Assembly (NCBI GenBank): GCA_021401465.1
Contig: JADDMT010000059.1
Span: forward strand, 62,001-126,000
Source: Teratosphaeria epicoccoides
Lineage: Eukaryota > Ascomycota > Dothideomycetes > Mycosphaerellales > Teratosphaeriaceae
Direction of reading: 5' to 3'
DNA length: 64,000 nt
The translations under genes and the position numbers were made by a program. Numbering within the stretch: the stretch's first letter is position 1; each line of letters opens with the position of its first letter. Positions 9,035-17,895 of this stretch are shown here, piece by piece. The notes under the pieces are model-generated. The model was given only the letters and a program-made list of their open reading frames with translations, searched no databases and was not told the DNA's origin.

Positions 9035-10696
9035 ATGGCAGCAGTCGTCCAGCCTCTGCCGGCGGTGCGTGCGCCCCCTGGACCAGCACCGCCGACAGCA
9101 GATCAAGCATACTGGAAGACATTCAAGAACCAGCTCCTCCTTCCCTCGCCGCACAATGCTGGCATCACATCCATCACCGCCCCTGCATCCAACCCGGCCC
9201 CGACCCGCGCACAGTCCGACACATTCGCCGTCACTTCCGGCGCGCGCATCCAGATCTACAGCAGCAAAAGTCGCAAACTCGTCAAGACCATCACCCGCTT
9301 CGGACCCGACGACACTGCACGATCCGGCGTGTTGCGCGGGGACGGCAGGATCTTGCTGGCGGGCGGCGACAATGGCCAGTTACAGGCCTTCGACGTCGGG
9401 TCAAGGGCCATCTTGAAGCAGTGGAACAGCGAGCACGCGCACAAGCAGGCGGTGCACACGGTGAGGTGGAGCCCGAGGGTGGTGACGGAATTCATGAGCA
9501 CCAGCGATGACCGAACCGTGCGCGTCTGGGACTTGACGGAAGACGTGGCGAAATGGACGGGCGTGGGGCATGAGGACTACGTTCGGTGTGGCTGCTACTT
9601 GCCGGGTCAGGACGGCATGGTCGTGACGGGCAGCTACGATCAGACAGTGCGGGTGTGGGACACGCGTGATGCAGCGGTCAACAGGCCCGCCATGACGTTC
9701 AAGCACGAGGCGCCCATCGAGGACGTCGTGCCATTGAGCGGCTCCGTCATAGCGTCAGCAGCAGGCAACGAGGTGGCGATCCTGAACCTGGTGGCTGGCA
9801 CGGCAGATCACATCATACGCTCCCACCAGAAGACGGTCACAGCCGTGGCGACAGCCCAAAATGGCACTCGCCTGCTGACCGGTGCCCTGGACGGTCATGT
9901 CAAGGTCCACCACACAACGAGCTGGGAAGTCGTCGCCGGCTTCAAGTACCAGTCCCCAATCCTGTCTCTGGCAGTCATCAGCACGGGCGCGCAGGACCAT
10001 CATCGAGAAGACAAGCATCTGGCAGTGGGACTGCAGACCGGCTTGCTGTCACTTCGAACGCGTTTGGCAGGCGCAGAGAAGGCAAGGCAGAGGGAGAGAA
10101 CCATGCGCATGGATGCACTGCTCGCTGGAGAGGCTGACGAGTACGAACGCAAACAAAAGAAGAAAGACATGCGACAAGGCATCCGGGCGCGTGATCGTGG
10201 CAAAGATTACCGAGGTGAAGGCGCAGACATTATCATCACCGGGAATGAGCGGACGGGTGCCAAGAAGCTGCAGCCGTGGCAAAGAAGTCTGCGGCAAGGT
10301 AGCTATGGTCTCGCCGTGGACCAGGTATTGCAACCGCCAAAAGCTCAAAGCTTCGACCACACCGACGCGGTGACGTTGTTCACCGCATTACGGCACAGAA
10401 GCGCGTTGCGCACCGCCCTCGCCAACCGATCTGAGGACCAGCTGATCCCACTGCTGAAGTGGGTCATCAGGTACATCCAACACCCGAGATATGTTACGCT
10501 GATGTACGATGTGGTCTTGATGCTGTTGGACCTGTACAGTGGGAAGCTGGCCGAATGGCAGGAGTCGGAAGATGATGAGGGAGCGGAGGTGACGAGATTG
10601 GTGTGGAGGGTACAGAAGAGGGTGCGGCACGGCGCTGAGCTTGCGCAGCAGGCTACGCAGGCGATAGGAGTCCTAGACATGCTGGAGTCTGGCTGA
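9035..10696 (+). CDS. UTP15: U3 snoRNP protein Utp15 (small-subunit processome)
   Basis: A single-exon gene of 553 residues. It encodes the WD40 protein Utp15 of the t-UTP/UtpA complex, which binds nascent pre-rRNA in the nucleolus and links rDNA transcription with 18S processing. The N-terminal half shows WD-type blades, such as STSDDRTVRVWDLTED, VVTGSYDQTVRVWDTRDAAV and LLTGALDGHVKVHHTTSWEV. The start segment TADQAYWKTFKNQLLLPSPH is the typical Utp15 lead-in ahead of blade one. The C-terminal half (from about residue 395) is the helical UTP15_C domain, with HTDAVTLFTALRHRSALRTA and IPLLKWVIRYIQHPRYVTLM. Length is slightly above yeast and human (about 515) because of a basic linker (KKKDMRQGIRARDRGKDY). 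The first ATG after the divergent promoter is used. Confidence 0.95.
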   Translation: MAAVVQPLPAVRAPPGPAPPTADQAYWKTFKNQLLLPSPHNAGITSITAPASNPAPTRAQSDTFAVTSGARIQIYSSKSRKLVKTITRFGPDDTARSGVLRGDGRILLAGGDNGQLQAFDVGSRAILKQWNSEHAHKQAVHTVRWSPRVVTEFMSTSDDRTVRVWDLTEDVAKWTGVGHEDYVRCGCYLPGQDGMVVTGSYDQTVRVWDTRDAAVNRPAMTFKHEAPIEDVVPLSGSVIASAAGNEVAILNLVAGTADHIIRSHQKTVTAVATAQNGTRLLTGALDGHVKVHHTTSWEVVAGFKYQSPILSLAVISTGAQDHHREDKHLAVGLQTGLLSLRTRLAGAEKARQRERTMRMDALLAGEADEYERKQKKKDMRQGIRARDRGKDYRGEGADIIITGNERTGAKKLQPWQRSLRQGSYGLAVDQVLQPPKAQSFDHTDAVTLFTALRHRSALRTALANRSEDQLIPLLKWVIRYIQHPRYVTLMYDVVLMLLDLYSGKLAEWQESEDDEGAEVTRLVWRVQKRVRHGAELAQQATQAIGVLDMLESG

Positions 10697-11112
10697 AGGT
10701 TTGAATTGCGATCAATCGTGCTCTCGCGAGTCAACCGCCCTGTGCTCCTGAGTCCGGTCAACAAAATGGCCTACACTGGCCCATCGGGAGAATTGTTAAC
10801 CCGGCAAAAGTCTCCCGTCTCCACCTCCACATGTAGCGGGGAAGCGCAGGCCCGGGATACCACCTGGATCGTCACGTTCGAGGTCCATCCATCCTATCAG
10901 TCGGGCGATGATAGGCGTGCAAATAACGCAGAACCCTTGTTGGTGCATGCCGCAGCCGCCGCGTGAGCAGCATGACGGCGACTTCCACTGCTTTCCGTGC
11001 CGGGCCATCTCGCAGTTACCTTGAGGTAGAGGAACAATTTCAAGATTTCTGTATAACTTCATGTACCGACTGATGCACCGCCCAGACCGACCCATTACTG
11101 GAACAAGCCGGC
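10697..11112. other. Intergenic, probable transporter promoter
   Basis: No supported gene on either strand. It contains the 3' end of UTP15 and the upstream region of the sugar transporter. Confidence 0.5.
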
Positions 11113-12817
11113 ATGATGGGTCTCCCCAACCAACACAATGGCAGCGACCTCTCATCGACGATCAAACTCTCCGTCACAATCGGCGCCGTCGCCGGCAACG
11201 ACTCCCGCACCGCCATCGAGCAAGAACACTCCCTCTCCTTCCTGCAAGCCCTCAAACTCTACCCCACCGCAGTCTTCTGGTCCATCTTCTTCTCCCTCGG
11301 CATTATCATGACGGCCTTCGACCCGCAACTCCTGCGGAACCTCTACGCCACTCCAGCTTTCCAGCGCGACTTCGGCTACTTCTATCAGGGCGACTATATC
11401 GTCTCCGCGCCCTGGCAAACATGCCTCAGTATGGGCAATCCGATCGGTCAAGTCCTGGGCGCGTTCTTTGCTAGTTATCCGATGGAATGGGTTGGGCGGA
11501 AGAACACGTTTGGGGTCTGCGTGGTGCTGACGGCGGCGTTCATTTTCATCCAGTTTTTCGCGCGGTCGCTGCCTGTGCTGCTGGTGGGGGAGTTGCTGGG
11601 CGGACTGGTGTTGGGGACGTACGCGACGATTGCGCCGACGTACGCGAGTGAAGTGTGTCCCACGGCGTTGAGAGGCGTATTGACCAGCTACGTGAATCTC
11701 TGTTTCGTCATCGGACAGCTCATCGCCACCGGGATCATCGCGGGCACATCAAAGCTCGACACTCATTGGGCCTACAGCGCGCCTTTCGCCGCGCAATGGT
11801 TCTGGCCGCTCATCATCCTCATCGGCTGGCCCTTCGCGCCCGAAAGTCCCTGGTGGCTCGTCCGCAAGGGCAGACTGTCAGACGCGGAGAAGTCTTTGCG
11901 CCGCCTCGCATCTGCGAGCGTCGATGTCAAGCCGACGTTGGCCATGATTGTCGAGACGGATCGTCTGGAGCAGGAGCTGAAGGCTGGGACGACGTATCTC
12001 GACTGTTTCAGATCTATCAACTTGCGCCGGACTGAGATTGCGATGGGTGTTTACGCGATTCAGGTCGTTTCGGGGGTTTACCTGGTGGGATATGCCACGT
12101 ACTTCTTCGAGCTTGCGGGCCTGCCGACGGCGCAAGCGTTTGACATGAGTGTGGGATTTCTCGCATTGGGCTTCGTCGGGACTTGTCTTTCATGGATCTT
12201 GCTCGTCAAATTCGGGCGACGGGTCATTTATAATGTCGTGTTAACCATACTCGTTCTCTTGCTCCTCATCATTGGGATCATGGATTGTGTCCCTGACTAC
12301 ATGCACCATACCGGCGTCATCTGGGCGCAATCGTCCCTGATGCTCGTCTGGAACGTGAGCCCCCCAAGCCCGCAGCCCCCGACGACCCTGTCAAGACGCT
12401 AATGAACCCCCAGTTCTGCTACGACCTCTCCGTCGGCCCCGTCTGCTTCGTCATCCTCTGCGAAGTCTCGGCGACCAAAGTGCGCTCCAAAACTATCGCC
12501 ATCGCTACAGCCGTGCAGGCCCTCCTCGGAATTGTCATGACCGTCGCTATCCCGTACGGCACAAATTCCTCCGTTCCCTGCCCCCCCACTCTCTTTCCCA
12601 CGCTGATCGCTGATGCACAACCAGGTACATGATCAACCCGGACCAAGGCAACCTGCGGGCGAAAATTGGATTCTTCTACGGGGGCTTGTCGGCTGGGGGG
12701 TTGCTGTGGAGTTACTTGAGAGTCCCTGAGACGGTGGGCAAGACGTATGAGGAGCTGGATGTTATGTTCTCGACGGGTGTGAAGACGAGGGAGTTTAGGG
12801 GATATCGGGTTGAGTGA
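11113..12817 (+). CDS. MFS sugar transporter (alpha-glucoside/maltose permease type)
   Basis: A 524-residue sugar porter in three exons: 11113-12354, 12414-12553 and 12625-12817. Introns are 59 bp (GTGAGC to CCCAG) and 71 bp (GTACGG to CCAG), both frame-preserving. Twelve membrane segments are expected. Family signatures are visible: the GRK motif after segment two (MEWVGRKNTFG), TYASEVCPTALRGVLTSYVN after segment five, PFAPESPWWLVRKGRLSDAE before the central loop (PESPW rather than PESPR is typical of fungal maltose/alpha-glucoside permeases), and the second-half VKFGRRVIYN. The C-terminal VPETVGKTYEELDVMFS is the PETKG-like motif and follows the second intron. Substrate is inferred only at subfamily level. 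The protein acts at the plasma membrane as a proton symporter by family analogy. Confidence 0.93.
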
Positions 12818-13179
12818 AGGTGCTGAAGAGGTGATCGCAATCTACAGTCCTGCATTGCAGTTGATCACGCTGTAGCACTGATCCTTCAAAGCGCTCATGC
12901 GGATCGCCCACTACTGCAACTGCGCTCCCATCTGAGCTTGGCGCGCATTCGAGCCGGCACGCGAAGACGTCCAGGCCACCCATATCTTCGCGATGCTCAA
13001 AATACAAGGGTCCCAGCGCTACATCCCTTTCCTCAAGCAGTCCAGATGCATACAAGAGCGCCAGATTCCCGTCCCTGGATGCCTCGTATCGATCTCTTCG
13101 CTCTCACGCACGGATCCATACCTCACCATGCCTATGCGTAAACCCCCCCCCCCCCCCCCAATCAAATCGAAAGAGCCCC
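12818..13179. other. Intergenic between convergent genes, with poly-C run
   Basis: No gene is supported. A homopolymer of 17 C lies at 13143-13159, just downstream of the acyl-CoA oxidase stop codon. Its exact length is likely uncertain in any assembly. Confidence 0.6.
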
Positions 13180-15294
13180 CTAAAGCCTACTCCTCTGCTT
13201 CAACGCCCCCGCATCATTCCTCCGAAACAACACTCCACTCTCCGGATACGGATCCAGCGTGACGCGGTTCAAGGGATTCTGCTCGGCGGCCCGCATGAAC
13301 ATATCCTCATACACCTTCCCATCGAAGCGGCCCAGACTGGAATCGAGCTGCCAGTCCGGAAAGTCCCAGGCGTCGACCAGCCGCACGGCGTGCGGGCGGA
13401 TCGCCGCCAGCAGCTTCATGACCGCCGACGTGCGCGCCAGCTGGATCTGCCGCACCGTCACGGCGGACGAGGTGTAGAACTCGCTCGCCTCGGCCTCGAG
13501 CGTGTGCAGGGCGTAGAGGCGGAAGAGCTGGTGCATGAGCGCGAGCGTCGCGGGGTCGAGCGCGCCGTGGGTCGTCGCGCCGGCGTGCAGCGTTTCGTAG
13601 AAGTTCTTGACGACCATGTACTGCGAGTGGGCGCGGGAGAGGCGGTAGAAGTCGACGAGCAGCGAGTTCCACGACTTCTTCTGCTCGTCGCGGTGTCGCA
13701 GGGCCTCGAAGGTCAGGTACGCGGAGCGCCAGGCGAATGCGGCGACGAGGTCCGCGTCGTGGCCCAGCACGTCGAAGGCGGCGCCCTGGTCCTGGCGGGC
13801 GAGGAAGTTGGCGAGCACCGCGGTGGTGTCGTTGGTCGGCTCTTGGCCGTTCAGGACTGAGCGGGCGGACTTGAGGAGGTAGCGCGCGACTTGCTGGGTG
13901 AGCATGTAGTTGTCGCCCTCCCAGGTGGCGGTGGGGAGGTAGTCGGCGTACCAGGGTCCAATGCCGGAGAAGGAGGAGTAGCCGTGGCCGCCGCAGGCGC
14001 GCCGGCAGATTTCGAGGCCCTCGACGGCGGTGTAGGAGGCGAGGGACTTGAGGCCGCAGGAGGTGGCGTGCAAGTCGGCGAGCAGGTCGGAGCCGGAGTG
14101 GGTTTCTTCCGGCCCGGCGCCGCGTCCGCCGGCGGCGTCGCCGGCTTTGCCGACGTCTTGGGACATGCGCTGCTGGTTGGCGGCGTACAGGGCCATCATG
14201 CCTTTGCCGGTGAAGTGGAGGGCGAAGCAGGTGGCGAGGAGGGGGAGCAGGCGGATCTGGACGGTGGTGTAGTTGAGGACTTGGTTCTCGCCGTGTTGCC
14301 ATTCCGGGGCGTCGCGGTCCTGGAACTGGCGGCGAACGGCGCAGTATCGGGTGGCGATGGTGACGCCGCGGGCGAGCACGCCGCCGGCTTGCATGACGAT
14401 GGTGGAGCGGACCCAGGTGAGGGTGCCGTAGACGAGGGAGGCGGAGGCGGGCTTGATGTAGCGGTTGGTTTTGGGGTCGACGGAGGAGAACTTGGCGAGC
14501 ATGGCGATGTGGGGGACTTTCACCTTGTTGAAGAGGAGGAAGCCGTTGTCCATGGTGTTGTAGCCAAACTTGGGGCCGATGTCGCCGATGTAGATGTCCT
14601 TGAGCGGTTCGTGGGTGTCGAGGTCGCGGATCTGGACGACGAAGGGGTGGGGGCCGTAGGGCTTGCCGGCGATGACGAGCTGGGCCATGACGACGGCGTG
14701 GTTGGCGGTGCGGCCGAGAGAGCCGATCCACCACTTGCTGGCGGTCAGGGTGGGGGAATGGATGGTGAAGGTCTTGTCCTCGGGGTTCCAGATGGCCAGG
14801 GTCTCCAGGCCGCGGACGTTGCTGCCGTGCCCGAGCTCGGTCTGGGCGTAACACCCGATGTACTGATACTGTTCCGCCTTTCGCAAGAACTTGTCGTGCT
14901 GCTCCGGGGTGCCCTGATCCCGCAACGTGATCAAGAACATGCTCTCGTGGAGACCGTAGGGGCCGGGCTCACTGATGAGCTCGTTGGCGACCATCTTGTC
15001 GTCGTGGGACCAGTTGTGCTCGACCTGCAGCTGGCGGCTCTTCTTGGCGCGTGCCAGAGCGGTCTCGAAGCGATCGACGCGGCCGGCGAAGTAGTTCTGG
15101 CTCTTGTCGAAGATGGGTTCATTCTCGAGGAGCTTGAGGATGCGGTGCTTGCGCTCGAGGCCGTCCTTGGTGAAGAGGAACGTCTTGAGTTGGTCGACAT
15201 TGACGTTACTCTGGGCGCGCTCGGCCTTGAGCAGATCAGTGCCCTGGGGAGCGGCGGGCTTGAGGTCCTTGACCCATTGTGGTGGCGTCGACAT
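13180..15294 (-). CDS. Peroxisomal acyl-CoA oxidase
   Basis: A single-exon gene of 704 residues, the usual size for fungal acyl-CoA oxidases. The enzyme catalyses the first step of peroxisomal beta-oxidation, forming trans-2-enoyl-CoA and H2O2 with FAD. The FAD/substrate block is clear: IGCYAQTELGHGSNVRGLET at about 147-165. It is followed by SPTLTASKWWIGSLGRTANH, RICRRACGGHGY-type sequence (EICRRACGGHGYSSFSG) and the catalytic glutamate in TATWEGDNYMLTQQ near residue 459. The C-terminus is Ser-Arg-Leu, a classic peroxisomal targeting signal type 1. The start MSTPPQWVKDLKPAAPQGTD resembles Pox1/Fox1 proteins. GC-rich third codon positions create very long false frames on the opposite strand (13891-15315) and in a second minus frame (13307-14854). 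Confidence 0.96.
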   Translation of the reverse strand: MSTPPQWVKDLKPAAPQGTDLLKAERAQSNVNVDQLKTFLFTKDGLERKHRILKLLENEPIFDKSQNYFAGRVDRFETALARAKKSRQLQVEHNWSHDDKMVANELISEPGPYGLHESMFLITLRDQGTPEQHDKFLRKAEQYQYIGCYAQTELGHGSNVRGLETLAIWNPEDKTFTIHSPTLTASKWWIGSLGRTANHAVVMAQLVIAGKPYGPHPFVVQIRDLDTHEPLKDIYIGDIGPKFGYNTMDNGFLLFNKVKVPHIAMLAKFSSVDPKTNRYIKPASASLVYGTLTWVRSTIVMQAGGVLARGVTIATRYCAVRRQFQDRDAPEWQHGENQVLNYTTVQIRLLPLLATCFALHFTGKGMMALYAANQQRMSQDVGKAGDAAGGRGAGPEETHSGSDLLADLHATSCGLKSLASYTAVEGLEICRRACGGHGYSSFSGIGPWYADYLPTATWEGDNYMLTQQVARYLLKSARSVLNGQEPTNDTTAVLANFLARQDQGAAFDVLGHDADLVAAFAWRSAYLTFEALRHRDEQKKSWNSLLVDFYRLSRAHSQYMVVKNFYETLHAGATTHGALDPATLALMHQLFRLYALHTLEAEASEFYTSSAVTVRQIQLARTSAVMKLLAAIRPHAVRLVDAWDFPDWQLDSSLGRFDGKVYEDMFMRAAEQNPLNRVTLDPYPESGVLFRRNDAGALKQRSRL

Positions 15295-15622
15295 GGTGGG
15301 TTACGGTGGCAATGAACCGGGGGTGGCGACACAGAGAGGATGGGAGAGCCCGGGTGCGGACATGTGTTTGGTAATGTATATGTATATGCTCCATGACGGT
15401 ATGAGTCCCGAGGATCGACGACCGCCGGCGAGCGCTGCCGAGGCTCATCATTATTCATGCATTCATCCATCAATTATCATCAATGATATCTATGCTTCCG
15501 GAGATTCCCGTTGAGATCCGCGCCTGCCGAAGTGACGTGCATGCTGCATGTGACATGTGAAAAGTTTTGGTAATCCTCTAATCAATTCACCGATTAATCA
15601 CATTCATTCGACACACCCACTC
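15295..15622. promoter_or_regulatory. Divergent promoter region, acyl-CoA oxidase / TCF25
   Basis: 328 bases between two start codons pointing away from each other, so it should carry both promoters. I do not see an evident oleate-response element (paired CGG/CCG triplets with clear spacing), but the search was by eye only. Confidence 0.4.
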
Positions 15623-17740
15623 ATGTCGTCGCGGGCGTTACGGAAGGCGCTGAAGGAGAAGGAACAGCAAGAGGCGGCGGCGGAGGAGGAGGAGGGAGAG
15701 CCCGACGATGCGCCGATACCGCGCGCCAAGAAAAGCGCGTTTGAGCTGTTGAGTCATGAGGATGAGGATGAGGATGGTGAAGAAGAAGACTCCTCCTCCT
15801 CCTCCCCGACACGCATCGAAGCGACTCCTTCCGTGCCCAAGTCATCGAGCAAGAAGAAGAAGAAGACGAAGAAGAGGAAGAATGCCAAGACGGATGGCAT
15901 CACTCCACCACCGACATCTACACAGACTGAGCAACTGGAACAGCTGGACGAGATTGACAAGGCGCTGAGACAGCTGTCGACCACCACCACCACCGCCACC
16001 ACCACCACCACCACCAACCCCGCATCACATGATGGCGATAATGAGACATGTCGCTTACTCGCCATCGACACCAGCCACTTGCACGTCCAACACGAGATGC
16101 GGAGACTCTTTGGCAGCGCCGCCCTGGACCGCCAAGACCCCGGACCCGGGCCCGGCCCCGACGATGAGCCACAACACCCCCACCTCGCCGGCAACCGACG
16201 GCAACAGCGACGACGCCTGCAGCCTCAGCACCTCGGTCGGGCGCAGCAGCCATTGGCACGGCCAGGGCCACCGGCACCAGCGGCAGCCGCCGGGCGAAGG
16301 TCGGCCGGACGCTCGGCCGCCGTAGCCTCGCGCCGCCGCAACATCTTCGTGCAGGGCAGAGAGGAGTGGCCGGTGGCGACCGGTGGAGGAGGCTTGGCCA
16401 TGGATGTGGAGGAGAAGCGGCGGGCGGATGGGACCGTCTTGTACCGCTTCCTGCACACCCGCGCCTATCAGCATGTCCAGTCGCAGTTCGACGCGTGTGT
16501 CGAGAGCATGGATCCCAACCGCCTTGTCGTCTTGCTTCAACACAATCCCGATCACGTCTCCACCCTGCTGCAGGTGAGCGAGATTGCCAAGCAGGAGCGA
16601 GATCATGCCACCGCGCGGCATCTGCTGGAGCGCGCCTTGTTCAGCTTCGGCAGCGCCCTCCACTCCACCTTTGCCGAGAACCTCGCCCGAGGCCAGGCGA
16701 GGCTGGACTTTCGACGGCCGGAGAACCGCGAGTTTTGGTTGGCCGCTTGGCGCTACATGCAAAATCTCTCCATGAGAGCGACCTGGCGCACGGTCTACGA
16801 GTGGGCGAAGCTGCTCCTGTCCCTCAGCCCGCACGACGATCCCTACGCCCTGTGGCTCATCCTGGATCAGTATGCCCTGCGGTCGAAACAGGATCTCGAC
16901 TACCTCAACCTCAGCAGAAATGCCACCTTCCAAGCACTCCATCAAGGCATGCCCAACGTACAGCTCAGTCAAGGCTTGGCAGAATACCGCTCCGGCAACA
17001 AGAGCAAAGGCCAACAAGCGCTCTTCACCGCCGTCGCCCGCTTCCCCTGGGTGGTGGCGAGACTGATGCAGGAACTCACCATCGACCCCCCGCCAGCCAT
17101 ATGGGGCAAGGAGCCGCGAACGGAACGGGAGACACTCCACACCGAGCTCTACGCCGTCCGCGCAAAAGACCTCTGGAACACCCCCGAGACCTCTGCCCTC
17201 CTGATCGAAGTAGCCAGCGCACTCCAACCCGACATGCCCACCGCAGATCCCGATACAGGCGCCATCATGAAGACAGAAGCCCGCCACGTCCTCCTCTCCG
17301 ACACACCCGCCCTCATCGCCCTCCTCCCCCGCAACCTCTCTGCACAGTTGACTTCTGTCTCTGATCCCCTGCCCCCGACTGATGACACGCCATCCTACAC
17401 CCCCTCCACATCCGCCACGTCACCCACCCCGTCGAGGGAGACCCTCGGCACTCCGGCGCAGGCGCAACGCGAACTCCAAGACCTCCGCTCCTTTTTCTCG
17501 GGTATCTTTGCCTGGATCCGCCCCACGGCGCCCGCCAACGCCGACGGTCACATCGACAACGAAGACGAACCTGCACAGGCGCCGTCGGAGGAGGAGATTG
17601 CGAGGTTCATACAGCACTCTGGGCTCGATCACGACATGATGGTGGAGAGGCTACAGCGCATGGCGCAGTTGGAGGCGCAGGTCCACGGTGAGGGTGTGTA
17701 TCAAGCGAGGGTGGGAGATGCACCTGATGCCGCAGAGTAA
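15623..17740 (+). CDS. RQC1: TCF25/Rqc1 homologue (ribosome quality control)
   Basis: A 705-residue single-exon gene of the TCF25/Rqc1 family. Rqc1 works with Ltn1/Listerin and Rqc2 on stalled 60S subunits to promote ubiquitylation and extraction of nascent chains. The N-terminal third is typical: MSSRALRKALKEKEQQEAAA, a long acidic stretch, then a very basic patch (SSSKKKKKTKKRKNAKTDG) and a Thr-rich run (about residues 118-130). The conserved TCF25 domain begins near 220 with ASRRRNIFVQGREEWP. It includes HTRAYQHVQSQFDACVESMD, RLVVLLQHNPDHVSTLLQVS, FGSALHSTFAENLARGQARL and DDPYALWLILDQYALRSKQD. The tail contains RELQDLRSFFSGIFAWIRP. ATG 15623 is chosen because family members start with this RALRK segment. 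Confidence 0.93.
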   Translation: MSSRALRKALKEKEQQEAAAEEEEGEPDDAPIPRAKKSAFELLSHEDEDEDGEEEDSSSSSPTRIEATPSVPKSSSKKKKKTKKRKNAKTDGITPPPTSTQTEQLEQLDEIDKALRQLSTTTTTATTTTTTNPASHDGDNETCRLLAIDTSHLHVQHEMRRLFGSAALDRQDPGPGPGPDDEPQHPHLAGNRRQQRRRLQPQHLGRAQQPLARPGPPAPAAAAGRRSAGRSAAVASRRRNIFVQGREEWPVATGGGGLAMDVEEKRRADGTVLYRFLHTRAYQHVQSQFDACVESMDPNRLVVLLQHNPDHVSTLLQVSEIAKQERDHATARHLLERALFSFGSALHSTFAENLARGQARLDFRRPENREFWLAAWRYMQNLSMRATWRTVYEWAKLLLSLSPHDDPYALWLILDQYALRSKQDLDYLNLSRNATFQALHQGMPNVQLSQGLAEYRSGNKSKGQQALFTAVARFPWVVARLMQELTIDPPPAIWGKEPRTERETLHTELYAVRAKDLWNTPETSALLIEVASALQPDMPTADPDTGAIMKTEARHVLLSDTPALIALLPRNLSAQLTSVSDPLPPTDDTPSYTPSTSATSPTPSRETLGTPAQAQRELQDLRSFFSGIFAWIRPTAPANADGHIDNEDEPAQAPSEEEIARFIQHSGLDHDMMVERLQRMAQLEAQVHGEGVYQARVGDAPDAAE

Positions 17741-17895
17741 AACACGACAGCGAAGCTCTCCGTAAATCACATACATCCAAAAGCCACGCAGACCTACCCA
17801 CCAACCACCGCCAACCAATCCTATCAGCACACAACCCCCAAAATCATCAACAACCTCATCCCCCTTTCCTCCATCCCCATTCCCACACCCATCCA

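Noticed and set aside
13307..14854. 515-codon Arg/Pro-rich open frame on the minus strand within acyl-CoA oxidase
   Set aside because: Out-of-frame shadow of the oxidase reading frame with extreme Arg/Pro/His composition.
13891..15315. 474-codon open frame on the plus strand opposite acyl-CoA oxidase
   Set aside because: Its translation is a Gly/Val/Glu-rich mirror of the GC-rich third positions of the oxidase gene. It has no domains, and the minus-strand gene fully explains the region.
16055..17287. 410-codon minus-strand frame over TCF25
   Set aside because: Antisense shadow; the TCF25 domain lies on the plus strand.
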